DNA of 64,000 nucleotides from positions 1-64,000 of the forward strand of contig CAMDXA010000001.1 in NCBI GenBank assembly GCA_945878065.1, read 5' to 3'. Under the pieces are notes generated by a model, which was not told where the DNA came from, searched no databases, and saw only the letters and a program-made list of their open reading frames with translations. The stretch comes from Bordetella parapertussis. GTDB lineage: Bacteria > Pseudomonadota > Gammaproteobacteria > Burkholderiales > Burkholderiaceae_C. Position numbers and translations under genes: made by a program. Shown piece after piece: positions 8,490 to 17,009 of this stretch (its first letter is position 1; every line of letters begins with the position of its first letter).

Positions 8490-9665
8490 TTACAGCACTT
8501 CAAACACACCGGCAGCGCCCATGCCGCCGCCAATGCACATGGTGACGCAGACGCGCTTGGCACCACGGCGTTTGCCTTCGATCAAGGCGTGTCCCGTCAG
8601 GCGTTGGCCGCTGACACCATAAGGATGGCCCACGGCGATGGCACCGCCATTCACATTCAATAACTCTGGTGGAATGCCCAATTTGTCGCGGCAATACAGC
8701 ACTTGCACCGCAAATGCTTCGTTCAATTCCCACAAGTCAATATCAGCGATGGTCAAACCCAAGCGCTTGAGCACTTTCGGAATGGCATAGACCGGACCGA
8801 TACCCATTTCATCAGGTTCGCAACCGGCAACTGCAAAGCCAAGGAATCGACCCAGCGGTTTGAGGTTGTGTTTGGCCGCGTATTCTTCACTGGTGATCAC
8901 ACAGGCACCGGCGCCGTCAGAAAACTGGGAGGCATTGCCGGCAGAAACCACGCCACCGGGAATGGCGGGTTTGATGCCAGCGATACCTTCGGCGGTGGTG
9001 CCTTCACGCAAGCCTTCATCCACACTGACGGTGACTTGTTTGGTCATCATGCCCATGACTTTGTCGACCACACCGGCTTGCACCGTGATGGCTGCAATTT
9101 CGTCATTGAATTTGCCGGCAGCTTGGGCCGCGCAAGCTTTTTGCTGGCTGGCTGCGCCGTATTCGTCCATGCGGTCACGACCGATGTTGTAGCGCTTGGC
9201 AACTTGCTCGGCGGTTTGCAGCATGTTCCAGTAAATTTCAGGCTTTTTCTTCATCAGCGCGGGGTCAGCCAGCATGTGCTGGTTCATTTCCTGTTGCACA
9301 CAAGAAATGCTTTCCACACCACCAGCCACATACACATCACCTTCACCGGCGATCACTCGCTGCGAAGCCAATGCAATGGTTTGCAGACCGGAAGAACAAA
9401 AGCGGTTGACGGTCAAGCCGCTCACTGTGATGGGGCAATCGGCCATGAGCGCGATTTGACGCGCGATGTTGGCGCCAGTGGCACCCTCAGGGTTGGCGCA
9501 ACCCATGATGACATCTTCGACTTCTGCCGCGTCAATACCGGCGCGGGCGATCGCGTGTTTGACCGAGTGTCCGCCCAGGGTTGCTCCGTGGGTCATGTTG
9601 AAAGCGCCTCTCCAGCTTTTGGCTAAAGGCGTGCGTGCAGTTGAAACAATGACGGCGTTTGTCAT
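8490..9665 (-). CDS. Acetyl-CoA C-acyltransferase (thiolase)
   Basis: A 391-residue degradative-type thiolase that cleaves 3-ketoacyl-CoA with CoA to give acetyl-CoA and a shortened acyl-CoA. The nucleophilic Cys is in NRFCSSGLQ near residue 88, the active-site His is in [11 protein letters not shown] near 348, and the second Cys is in [13 protein letters not shown] near 380. The length is normal for the FadA/PhaA family. VGHPYG replaces the commoner LGHPLG. It starts 9 bases after the FadB-type gene stops, so the two are probably co-expressed as the hydratase/dehydrogenase and thiolase pair of beta-oxidation. A terminator follows it. Thiolase activity is secure; fatty-acid versus other acyl substrate is open. 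Confidence 0.94.
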   Translation of the reverse strand: MTNAVIVSTARTPLAKSWRGAFNMTHGATLGGHSVKHAIARAGIDAAEVEDVIMGCANPEGATGANIARQIALMADCPITVSGLTVNRFCSSGLQTIALASQRVIAGEGDVYVAGGVESISCVQQEMNQHMLADPALMKKKPEIYWNMLQTAEQVAKRYNIGRDRMDEYGAASQQKACAAQAAGKFNDEIAAITVQAGVVDKVMGMMTKQVTVSVDEGLREGTTAEGIAGIKPAIPGGVVSAGNASQFSDGAGACVITSEEYAAKHNLKPLGRFLGFAVAGCEPDEMGIGPVYAIPKVLKRLGLTIADIDLWELNEAFAVQVLYCRDKLGIPPELLNVNGGAIAVGHPYGVSGQRLTGHALIEGKRRGAKRVCVTMCIGGGMGAAGVFEVL

Positions 9666-9674
9666 GGTGTGTCC

Positions 9675-11777
9675 TTAATTGAAATTTTTACCTTCGGCGA
9701 CCAATCGGGCAAGCAACGGGGCCGGTTGCCAGAATGAGGCGTCGTCATGCGGGTTTTGAGAGAAGCGGTGCATGGTTTGCACCATGTTGAATAAACCGAA
9801 CTGATCGGCGTACATCATGGGGCCGCCACGGTAAATGGGGAAACCGTAACCGGTGATGTAAACCATGTCGATATCGCTGGCCCGGGCTGCAATACCTTCT
9901 TCCAAAATGTAAGCCGCTTCGTTGACCAAGGAAAACACCAAACGCTGCACGATTTCATCGTCACTGATTTTGCGGTTCGTGATGCCCAGCGACTGTCTGT
10001 GGCCAGCAATCATGTCCTCAACTTCTTTGCTGGGAATCGCGTCGCGCTTACCCGGCACATAGTCGTACCAACCCTTGCCTGCTTTTTGGCCGAAACGTCC
10101 CATTTCACACAACAAATCAGCTGTTTTGCTGTATTTCATGTCGGGCTTTTCCACATAACGGCGTTTGCGGATAGCCCAGCCGATGTCGTTACCGGCCAAG
10201 TCACCCATGCGAAACGGGCCCATGGCAAAGCCAAATTTTTCAACGGCTTTGTCTACCTGTTGCGGCGTGCAGCCTTCTTCAATCAAGAAACCAGCTTGGC
10301 GGCTGTATTGTTCGATCATGCGGTTGCCGATGAAGCCGTCGCACACGCCCGAAACCACTGCCGTCTTTTTGATTTTTTTGGCCACCGACATGACGGTAGC
10401 CATGACGTCTTTCGCCGTGTTTGCACCGCGCACCACTTCTAAAAGTTTCATCACATTGGCAGGGCTGAAAAAATGCAAACCGACAACGTCGTGCGGACGT
10501 TGTGTGAAATACGCAATGGCGTTCACATCCAATGTGGACGTGTTAGAGGCCAGGATGGCGCCGGGCTTCATCACTTCATCGAGTTTTTTGAACACCTGTT
10601 CTTTGACGCCAATTTCTTCGAAAACCGCTTCAATCACCAAATCAGCATCAGCCAAATCTTCGTAGTTCAGGGTAGTGCTGAGCAAGTCCATGCGCTGCTT
10701 GAGTTTGTCTTCTTTCAGCTTGCCTTTTTTGACTTGCGCTTCATAGTTGCCGCGCAGAATACCCACGCCCTTGTCCAGCGCTTCTTGTTTCATTTCCAAC
10801 ATCTTCACTGGGATACCAGCGTTGAGAAAATTCATGCTGATGCCGCCACCCATGGTGCCCGCGCCAATGACCGCGACAGATTTGATCTCGCGCTGAGGCG
10901 TATCTGAAGGCACATCGTCGATCTTGGAAGCAGCACGTTGGGCCACAAACAAATGACGCAGCGCACGGCACTCAGGCGTCCACATCAGGTTGGTGAAGAT
11001 CTCACGCTCGGCCGCCATGCCTTGGTCGAACTTCATTTTGGTGGCGTTTTGCACGGCCTCAATGCATTTGGGGGGTGCCGGGTATTTGCCTTTGGTCATG
11101 CCGTTGACCATGTTCAGGCTGAATTTGAAAAACGCGTCTGCATTCGGGTGTTTGCATGGCAGGTTACGCACCAGTGGCAGCGGTGTCGTGCCGACCACGC
11201 TTTGCGCAAATGAAATAGCTTCTTGCAACAAACTGTCTTTGGACTCAGCCATCAGGTCAAACAATTTTTGACCCGGCAACATGGCGAGCATTTCACTCTT
11301 GACAGGTTCGCCGCTGACGATCATGTTCAAAGCCGCTTCGACGCCGATGACACGCGGCAGTCGTTGCGTACCGCCAGCGCCGGGGATCAAACCCAGTTTG
11401 ACCTCGGGCAATGCGACATCGGTACCGGGAGCGGCCACGCGGTAATGGCAACCCAGCGCCAATTCCAAACCACCACCCATGGCCACGCTATGAATAGCAG
11501 CAACCACAGGTTTGTTGCAGTTTTCCAGTGCAGAAATGACGCTAAGCAAATGGGGCTCTTGGAGGGCTTTGGAAGAGCCGAATTCTTTGATGTCAGCACC
11601 CCCTGAAAAAGCCTTGCCCGCGCCGGTAATCACTATCGCTTTGACGGCATCGTCTGCCTCGGCTTGCTGCACACCCTGCACGATGGCTTGTCGGGTTGAC
11701 AGTCCCAGTCCATTGACGGGCGGGTTATTCATGGAGATCACGGCGACATCGCCATGAACTGCGTAATCAGCACTCAT
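9675..11777 (-). CDS. Bifunctional enoyl-CoA hydratase / 3-hydroxyacyl-CoA dehydrogenase (FadB-like)
   Basis: A 700-residue multifunctional beta-oxidation enzyme. The N-terminal crotonase domain (about 1-190) has [14 protein letters not shown] and [14 protein letters not shown], including the oxyanion-hole and catalytic acidic residues. The NAD-binding 3-hydroxyacyl-CoA dehydrogenase domain (about 300-480) opens with [15 protein letters not shown] and includes [15 protein letters not shown], where the catalytic His sits. Two C-terminal helical dehydrogenase domains follow. It hydrates 2-enoyl-CoA and oxidises the product to 3-ketoacyl-CoA for the thiolase encoded next. AAGGAA precedes the ATG by six bases. 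A candidate promoter with a palindrome lies in the 83-base gap upstream, suggesting the beta-oxidation half can be regulated separately from the transporter. Confidence 0.94.
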   Translation of the reverse strand: MSADYAVHGDVAVISMNNPPVNGLGLSTRQAIVQGVQQAEADDAVKAIVITGAGKAFSGGADIKEFGSSKALQEPHLLSVISALENCNKPVVAAIHSVAMGGGLELALGCHYRVAAPGTDVALPEVKLGLIPGAGGTQRLPRVIGVEAALNMIVSGEPVKSEMLAMLPGQKLFDLMAESKDSLLQEAISFAQSVVGTTPLPLVRNLPCKHPNADAFFKFSLNMVNGMTKGKYPAPPKCIEAVQNATKMKFDQGMAAEREIFTNLMWTPECRALRHLFVAQRAASKIDDVPSDTPQREIKSVAVIGAGTMGGGISMNFLNAGIPVKMLEMKQEALDKGVGILRGNYEAQVKKGKLKEDKLKQRMDLLSTTLNYEDLADADLVIEAVFEEIGVKEQVFKKLDEVMKPGAILASNTSTLDVNAIAYFTQRPHDVVGLHFFSPANVMKLLEVVRGANTAKDVMATVMSVAKKIKKTAVVSGVCDGFIGNRMIEQYSRQAGFLIEEGCTPQQVDKAVEKFGFAMGPFRMGDLAGNDIGWAIRKRRYVEKPDMKYSKTADLLCEMGRFGQKAGKGWYDYVPGKRDAIPSKEVEDMIAGHRQSLGITNRKISDDEIVQRLVFSLVNEAAYILEEGIAARASDIDMVYITGYGFPIYRGGPMMYADQFGLFNMVQTMHRFSQNPHDDASFWQPAPLLARLVAEGKNFN

Positions 11778-11805
11778 GTAAGTTCCTTGTGAATGGAGAT
11801 GGATT

Positions 11806-11864
11806 AAAAAAGAACGACCGTACTTTTTTGTGAATTGTAGACCGAAGTCTCAGTGTTTTGTCAG
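11806..11864 (-). promoter_or_regulatory. Candidate promoter with overlapping 24-bp dyad upstream of the FadB-like gene
   Basis: Read on the minus strand, CTGACA (11864-11859) and TACAAT (11839-11834) resemble sigma-70 -35 and -10 boxes, although the 19-bp spacer is long. Just downstream, over the expected start site, lies an imperfect inverted repeat at 11806-11829. Its outer arms are AAAAAAG and CTTTTTT and its core is TACGGTCGTT, with one mismatched pair. This size and layout suit a dimeric repressor of the TetR class, which often controls fatty-acid genes in proteobacteria. The regulator is not in the window. Confidence 0.4.
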
Positions 11865-12556
11865 ACTTCTAGCCATTCTTTGCGAACTGCTGCGTCTTCT
11901 CTTAAACGCTCAGGCGTACCGTCAAACACCATGCTGCCGTGACCCATGACCAATGCGCGGTCGGAGATTTGCATGGCAATCGTCAGTTTTTGTTCAATCA
12001 ACAAAACCGACACACCGCGGTTGCGAAGTTCCTGTAAAAACACACCTACTTGTTCGACGATTTTCGGTGCCAGTCCTTCAGTGGGTTCGTCGATGATGAT
12101 GAGTTCAGGGTCGCCCATGAGGGTGCGGCACAGGGTCAGCATTTGCTGCTCACCACCCGACAAAACACCCGCCTCGGTGTGTTGACGTTCACGCAAGCGG
12201 GGAAAAAGTTGGTACATATCATCAAAGTGCCAGCGCCCTTTGGGTACCTTGCCTTTGAGTCCCAGCAACAAGTTTTGATGAACCGTGAGTTTGGGGAAAA
12301 TATCGCGGTTTTCAGGCACATAACCGATGCCCATGTGGGCAATGTCAAAGGGTTTGCGACCCACCAGGTTTTGCCCCCTGAAGGTCATGGTGCCGTGGCA
12401 ATCAACCAAACCCATGATGGCTTTGGCGGTGGTGGATCTGCCAGAACCATTGCGGCCCAACAACGCCACAATTTCGCCTTGGGCAATGTCAAAGCTCACG
12501 TCCTGCAACACATGACTTTTGCCGTAATACGCATGAAGTTGGTCAATATGGAGCAT
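11861..12556 (-). CDS. livF: LivF-type ABC transporter ATP-binding protein with altered Walker A
   Basis: A 231-residue ATPase of the branched-chain amino acid (HAAT) transporter family. Residues about 34-42 read GRNGSGRST: the Walker A lysine is replaced by arginine (codon AGA). Signature LSGGEQQMLTLCR and Walker B LIIIDEPTEGLAP are normal, as is the length. With LivG it should power uptake through LivH/LivM. The start is 2 bases after the livG stop. The Lys-to-Arg change usually weakens or abolishes ATP hydrolysis in P-loop ATPases, so this subunit may be degenerate at one of the two sites, or this may be a tolerated lineage feature. The family is certain, the activity is not. Confidence 0.92.
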   Translation of the reverse strand: MLHIDQLHAYYGKSHVLQDVSFDIAQGEIVALLGRNGSGRSTTAKAIMGLVDCHGTMTFRGQNLVGRKPFDIAHMGIGYVPENRDIFPKLTVHQNLLLGLKGKVPKGRWHFDDMYQLFPRLRERQHTEAGVLSGGEQQMLTLCRTLMGDPELIIIDEPTEGLAPKIVEQVGVFLQELRNRGVSVLLIEQKLTIAMQISDRALVMGHGSMVFDGTPERLREDAAVRKEWLEV

Positions 12557-12558
12557 GG

Positions 12559-13323
12559 TCAGTGGCCTTGGTCGGGTGAACTGCCCAAGTAGGCCTCTTG
12601 CACGCGGGCATTGGCGCGCACTTGGTCTGGGGTGTCAAATGCAATGACTTCGCCATACACCAACACTGCAATTTTGTCGGCCAAGCCAAACACTACGCCC
12701 ATGTCGTGTTCAACCGTCAGCAGGGTTTTGCCTTGCGTGACATTTTTGATCAATGCAATGAAGCGCTCGGTTTCGCTTTTGCTCATGCCGGCAGTAGGTT
12801 CATCAAGCAACACCACATCTGCGCCGCCGGCCATGGTGATGCCGATTTCCAAGGCGCGTTGCTCTGCATAGGTCAGGTTCATGGCCAATACATCGCGCTT
12901 GTGCGCCAGCTGGATGCGCTCCATCCATACATGCGCCAAATCATTCGCATCTTTTAAACGATTTAAAAAAGTCCAAAAACTGTAGCGATGCCCCAAGCTC
13001 CACAGCACAGAACAGCGCAGGTTTTCAAACACGCTCAGCTTAGGAAAAATATTGGTGATCTGAAAACTGCGAGACAAACCTTGGCGATTGATTTCAAAGG
13101 GTTTGAGTCCGTCAATGCGTTGGCCGTGTAAATGGATTTCGCCGCTGGTGGGGGCAAACCTGCCACTGATCAGGTTGAACAGGGTGGATTTGCCCGCCCC
13201 ATTGGGACCGATGATGGCCACGCGCTCGCCCGCTTGAACCGTCAAATCAACACCGCGGATGATTTGCGTTTTGCCAAATTGCTTGTGCAGGTTGCGGAGA
13301 ACCAAAGAGGGAATCGGGTTCAT
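12559..13323 (-). CDS. livG: LivG-type ABC transporter ATP-binding protein
   Basis: A 254-residue HAAT-family ATPase at the cytoplasmic face of the membrane. Walker A is intact (GPNGAGKST near 38-46), Walker B is VVLLDEPTAGMS, and the His-loop lies in LLTVEHDMGVVFGLAD. The ABC signature is degenerate: LTYAEQRALEI instead of LSGGQ, a variation common in LivG proteins. Its ATG overlaps the livM stop by 4 bases. Because the partner LivF has Arg in place of the Walker A Lys, this subunit may supply the main catalytic P-loop of the heterodimer. The transported substrate is not evident, but co-transcription with acyl-CoA genes points to an organic acid. Confidence 0.93.
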   Translation of the reverse strand: MNPIPSLVLRNLHKQFGKTQIIRGVDLTVQAGERVAIIGPNGAGKSTLFNLISGRFAPTSGEIHLHGQRIDGLKPFEINRQGLSRSFQITNIFPKLSVFENLRCSVLWSLGHRYSFWTFLNRLKDANDLAHVWMERIQLAHKRDVLAMNLTYAEQRALEIGITMAGGADVVLLDEPTAGMSKSETERFIALIKNVTQGKTLLTVEHDMGVVFGLADKIAVLVYGEVIAFDTPDQVRANARVQEAYLGSSPDQGH

Positions 13324-14600
13324 GTGGTGCCTCCCCTGCCCGCCAGTTCAGACTGCACTTGGTCCCAAACAAGCTTGAAGCGTTTGCGCTGCCATTCGAA
13401 CAATCCAAGACCAGCCAGCAATAAGGTGCCAGCAACCCACCAATGGCTGCTGGCATGCGTGTCTAAGGTGACACCCGCAAACACCAGCTGAGAACTCATG
13501 GCGGCATTGAGTTGTATGTGATAAATCATTTCAATCAGCGCGCTCGCACCCGCAAGCATCAATAAACCAGACAACAACAAACCTGTATAGCTACTGAGCA
13601 AACGGCCAAAAGCACCGGCTTTGATGATGCGCAGGTTCACCATGACCAAGGCTGCAAAACCTCCCGGCGCATAAACCACCATGAAAAGAAAGATAAAGCC
13701 CAAGTAAAGAAGCCAGGCCTTGGTCAGTTCTGACAACAGCACAAATGCCAGCACCATCAAAATTCCACCCAACACAGGGCCAAAAAAGAAAGTTGCACCG
13801 CCTAAAAATGTGAACAGCAAATACGCGCCTGATCGCGCTGGGCCCACCACTTCGGCAGTCACGATTTCAAAATTGATCGCTCCCAAACCACCGGCAATGC
13901 CTGCAAAAAAACCCGCAATGATGAATGCGCGGTAACGAACTTGCTGTGTGTTGTAGCCGATGAATTCCACACGCTCCGGATTGTCTCGAACCGCATTCAG
14001 AATGCGACCCAATGGTGTTTGCGTCAAGGCATACAACAAGCCCATGCTGACAAGGGTGTAGATAGCAATCAAATAATAAACTTGTCGTTGGGGCCCGAAA
14101 TTGATGCCCATCACCGCTTCACCCACCACGCGGTTACCGGACACCCCGGCTTCGCCGCCGAAAAATTCTGAAAACATCAGTGACATGGCGAACACCAGTT
14201 CGGCCATGCCCAAGGTGATCATGGAGAAGGTAGTTCCGGATTTGCGCGTGGTGACAAAGCCCAACAAAATGGCAAAGCCCATACCGGCCAACCCTCCGAC
14301 CAAGGGTAGCAAAGACACAGGCACATGAAAACTGCCCTGCCCCAGCATGTTCAATACATGGATGGTGAAATAACTTCCCATGCCGCTGTAAACCGCATGC
14401 CCAAAACTGAGCATGCCGCCTTGTCCCAGCAAGATGTTGTAAGACAGACAAGCGATGATCGCAATGCCCATCTGGGACATCATGGTCATGGATAAATTGC
14501 TCGTGAATACCCAAGGTGCCACGACCAACAGCAGGGCAAAAAGCCCCCATGCCAGTTGACTGGAGGAAATAAAACGGTTCTTGATGGCGTTTTCAGACAT
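13320..14600 (-). CDS. livM: LivM-type ABC transporter permease
   Basis: A 426-residue integral membrane protein with many hydrophobic helices. The segments SYNILLGQGGMLSFGHAVY and GRILNAVRDNPERVEFIGYN are typical of the LivM permease, the second being the coupling loop to the ATPases. Usual family length is about 300-360. Here a C-terminal extension of roughly 80-90 residues adds two further hydrophobic stretches (around TGLLLSGLLMLAGASALIE and HWWVAGTLLLAGLGLF) and a basic tail. It overlaps livH by 8 bases and livG by 4. It forms half of the channel for the substrate delivered by the binding protein encoded upstream. Confidence 0.92.
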   Translation of the reverse strand: MSENAIKNRFISSSQLAWGLFALLLVVAPWVFTSNLSMTMMSQMGIAIIACLSYNILLGQGGMLSFGHAVYSGMGSYFTIHVLNMLGQGSFHVPVSLLPLVGGLAGMGFAILLGFVTTRKSGTTFSMITLGMAELVFAMSLMFSEFFGGEAGVSGNRVVGEAVMGINFGPQRQVYYLIAIYTLVSMGLLYALTQTPLGRILNAVRDNPERVEFIGYNTQQVRYRAFIIAGFFAGIAGGLGAINFEIVTAEVVGPARSGAYLLFTFLGGATFFFGPVLGGILMVLAFVLLSELTKAWLLYLGFIFLFMVVYAPGGFAALVMVNLRIIKAGAFGRLLSSYTGLLLSGLLMLAGASALIEMIYHIQLNAAMSSQLVFAGVTLDTHASSHWWVAGTLLLAGLGLFEWQRKRFKLVWDQVQSELAGRGGTT

Positions 14601-15624
14601 CGCGTTTGCCCAATAAGCCGCGCGGGCGGAAGATCAGAATCAACACAAGGAACAAATAGGGCAACACGGGCGCAGCCTGGGAAACCGACAGTTGGAGCAT
14701 GGTGTTGTTTTGTGCGTTGGCGGACAGTTTGACACCTAAGTCGGTGAGCAATTGCAAAATCGAGTAGTCGACGGCCACGGCAAATGTCTGTATCACGCCA
14801 ATCAACAGTGACGCCAGAAATGCGCCGCTGAGCGACCCCATGCCGCCGACCACCACCACCACAAAGATGACAGAGCCCACGGTGGCCGCCATTGCAGGTT
14901 CGGTGATGAAGGTAAAGCCGCCAATCACGCCCGCCAAGCCCGCCAAGCCAGTGCCCATGACGAATACCAGCATGAAAATGCGCGGGACATTGTGGCCCAA
15001 TGTTTCAACAGTTTCTGGATGGGTGAGCGCCGCTTGAATAATCAACCCGGCGCGTGTTCGGGTCAGCACCCACCACAGGCTCAGCACCATGCCGATGGCA
15101 GTGAGCATGATGAAGCCACGCGTGGCTGGGAATGGCGAACAAACAATACGAACAGCGGCGTCTGCCGAGGTGCAAGCCTCACCGGCTGAACCGGTGACCA
15201 ACGACAAACCTTGCACTGAATGGTTGATGAGTGTGAACAGAGGACCTTGCAAAACAGCTGGCGGGGTGAAGTCGACAGCGACCCTGCCCCACACCAACTG
15301 AACCACTTCCAGCACCACGTAAGACAGGCCGAAAGTGACCAGCAGTTCTGAAACATGGCCCATTTTGTGAACCCGTCTGAGCACTTGGCTTTCAAATAAC
15401 GCTCCGGCCGCGCCAGTCAGAACAGGGGCCAGAAAAAGCGCCAGCCAAAAACCAAGGGCTCCACTCAAGGTGTAACCAAAATACGCGCCCAGCATGTAAA
15501 AACTGGCGTGGGCGAAATTGAGTACCCCCATCATGCTGAAGATCAGGGTCAAGCCTGAGCTCAGCATGAAAAGCAATAAGCCATAACTCAAGCCGTTCAA
15601 CATGGAAATCACAAAGAATTCCAT
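14593..15624 (-). CDS. livH: LivH-type ABC transporter permease
   Basis: A 343-residue membrane permease, the partner of LivM. The start, LNGLSYGLLLFMLSSGLTL, and the following MMGVLNFAHASFYMLGAYF are classic LivH. The end, ILIFRPRGLLGK, is the usual cytoplasmic finish. It is longer than the common 290-310 residues because of an insert around 150-175 with two Cys (EACTSADAAVRIVCSPF) in a predicted periplasmic loop, where a disulphide is possible. It follows the substrate-binding protein gene across a 65-base gap that contains an intrinsic terminator, so permease expression is probably lower than that of the binding protein. Confidence 0.93.
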   Translation of the reverse strand: MEFFVISMLNGLSYGLLLFMLSSGLTLIFSMMGVLNFAHASFYMLGAYFGYTLSGALGFWLALFLAPVLTGAAGALFESQVLRRVHKMGHVSELLVTFGLSYVVLEVVQLVWGRVAVDFTPPAVLQGPLFTLINHSVQGLSLVTGSAGEACTSADAAVRIVCSPFPATRGFIMLTAIGMVLSLWWVLTRTRAGLIIQAALTHPETVETLGHNVPRIFMLVFVMGTGLAGLAGVIGGFTFITEPAMAATVGSVIFVVVVVGGMGSLSGAFLASLLIGVIQTFAVAVDYSILQLLTDLGVKLSANAQNNTMLQLSVSQAAPVLPYLFLVLILIFRPRGLLGKRDV

Positions 15625-15645
15625 GTCAGCTCCGAGAGTCAGTGC

Positions 15646-15669
15646 AAAAAGAACGCCTGAAGGCAGGCG
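15646..15669 (-). terminator. Intra-operon terminator/attenuator between binding protein and livH
   Basis: On the minus strand CGCCTG (15669-15664) pairs with CAGGCG (15659-15654) around a CCTT loop, followed by TTCTTTTT (15653-15646). This is a compact intrinsic terminator inside the transport operon. It would let the periplasmic protein be made in excess over the membrane subunits, a common arrangement for ABC importers. Confidence 0.75.
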
Positions 15670-15689
15670 GGTACCGCAAAAAATTCACG

Positions 15690-16916
15690 TCAAGGCATCT
15701 TCATTTGGCAACTGGTGGGTGTACTGGAAACAAAGGGTTCAAAGGTTTTGACCAGCGCCAGGGTCATGCCAGTGTTTTCCGGGCTGTAAGGGAATTTTTT
15801 GTCGGCCTTTTGCCAGACGGTGATGTACAAGGTTTGCTGCAACTGGTGGTCAAGTTTGCGCATTTCCATGTCGCCGTTGAAGCCTTTGAATTTGTAACCA
15901 TGCATGGCAGCGGCGACTTTGACGGGATCGGTGGATTTGGCTTGCGCCATGGCGCTGCTCAGCAAATCAAAAATACTGATCATGGAGCCGGTGTACAAAT
16001 CGTCATTGAACTTGGCTTTGAAACCATCACGGAACTTGGCCATGGGGCCAGACATGTTGTAGTGGTTGTAGGAAACTTGGTAAACGCGTCCGGCTGCGCC
16101 TTGTCCCAAAGCAGTTGGCGTGCCGGTGACGCCCGTGTAATAAGTGAAGAACCGGCCTGTGTAGCCAGCTTCATTGGCCGCTTTGACCAGCAACGCCAAG
16201 TCAGAACCCCAGTTGCCTGTGATCACAGAATCAGCACCGGAGGCTTTGATTTTGGCAATGTAAGGCGCAAAGTCGCGGACTTGGGCAAGCGGGTGCAGAT
16301 CTTCACCCACAATTTGAATATCCGGTCGCTTGCGTGCCAAAGTTTCTTTGGCGTACTTGACCACTTGTTGGCCGTGAGAGTAGTTTTGGTTCAAAAGGTA
16401 AATCTTTTTGACACTGGGCATGTCTTTGATAAAGGTGGTCATCGCTTCCATCTTCATAGAAGTGTCAGCGTCAAAACGGAAATGCCAGTAACTGCATTTG
16501 TTGTTCGTCAAATCGGGATCAACCGCTGAATGGTTGAGATAAATGATTTCTTTACCGGGGTTGCGCTCATTGTGCTTATTGACGGCATCGACCAATGCGC
16601 CTGCGACAGATGAACCATTGCCTTGGGTGATGTAGCGTACCCCTTGGTCCATGGCTGCTTTGAGTTGGTTCAAGCTTTCTGCAGGACTGAGTTTGTTGTC
16701 CAACCCGATGATTTCAAATTTCACACCGGCTGCATTGCCCTTGTTGTATTCCTCGGCGAGGTATTGCAAGGTTTTGAGTTGGTTGGAGCCCACTGGAGCC
16801 ATCAGACCGGACAAGGGATCGATCCACGCGATCTTGACGGTTTCACCTTTTTGAGCCCAAGCTGACACGCAGAAAATGCCAACACACAAGACCATAGACA
16901 ATTTGCGAAAAAGCAT
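15690..16916 (-). CDS. Periplasmic substrate-binding protein of a Liv/HAAT ABC importer
   Basis: A type I periplasmic-binding protein of 408 residues. The frame is open from 16934, but the ATG at 16916 has GAGGAG six bases ahead and starts a good signal peptide (MLFRKLSMVLCVGIFCVSAWA, cleaved after AWA), so I use it. The mature part opens with VKIAWIDPLSGLMAPVG, the usual ligand-lobe start, and includes IIYLNHSAVDPDLTNNKCSY with one Cys, and SVITGNWGSDLALLVKAA. It binds the substrate and docks on LivH/LivM. The acyl-CoA ligase gene lies 93 bases upstream. Homologues next to ligases often bind aromatic, dicarboxylic or isoprenoid acids, but the ligand cannot be assigned here. Confidence 0.92.
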   Translation of the reverse strand: MLFRKLSMVLCVGIFCVSAWAQKGETVKIAWIDPLSGLMAPVGSNQLKTLQYLAEEYNKGNAAGVKFEIIGLDNKLSPAESLNQLKAAMDQGVRYITQGNGSSVAGALVDAVNKHNERNPGKEIIYLNHSAVDPDLTNNKCSYWHFRFDADTSMKMEAMTTFIKDMPSVKKIYLLNQNYSHGQQVVKYAKETLARKRPDIQIVGEDLHPLAQVRDFAPYIAKIKASGADSVITGNWGSDLALLVKAANEAGYTGRFFTYYTGVTGTPTALGQGAAGRVYQVSYNHYNMSGPMAKFRDGFKAKFNDDLYTGSMISIFDLLSSAMAQAKSTDPVKVAAAMHGYKFKGFNGDMEMRKLDHQLQQTLYITVWQKADKKFPYSPENTGMTLALVKTFEPFVSSTPTSCQMKMP

Positions 16917-16963
16917 TCTTTTCTCCTCATTCATAGACGCTCAAGCCTAACGGATTTTCGGGT

Positions 16964-16980
16964 TGACCCTGCAAGGGTTA
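16964..16980. promoter_or_regulatory. Near-perfect 17-bp inverted repeat before the binding-protein gene
   Basis: TGACCCTGCAAGGGTTA contains the arms ACCCT and AGGGT around GCA, and the symmetry continues outward for all but one base pair per side. It lies in the 93-base gap between the acyl-CoA ligase stop and the binding-protein start, about 48 bases before that ATG. An operator or a short RNA hairpin are both possible; no T-run follows on either strand. Confidence 0.35.
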
Positions 16981-17009
16981 GCCCTAGAAACCGTGACAAC
17001 AGTCGGGTT

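Noticed and set aside
11806..11829. Dyad read as an intrinsic terminator for livF
   Set aside because: The stem is almost all A-T with one internal mismatch, too weak for termination; an operator suits it better.
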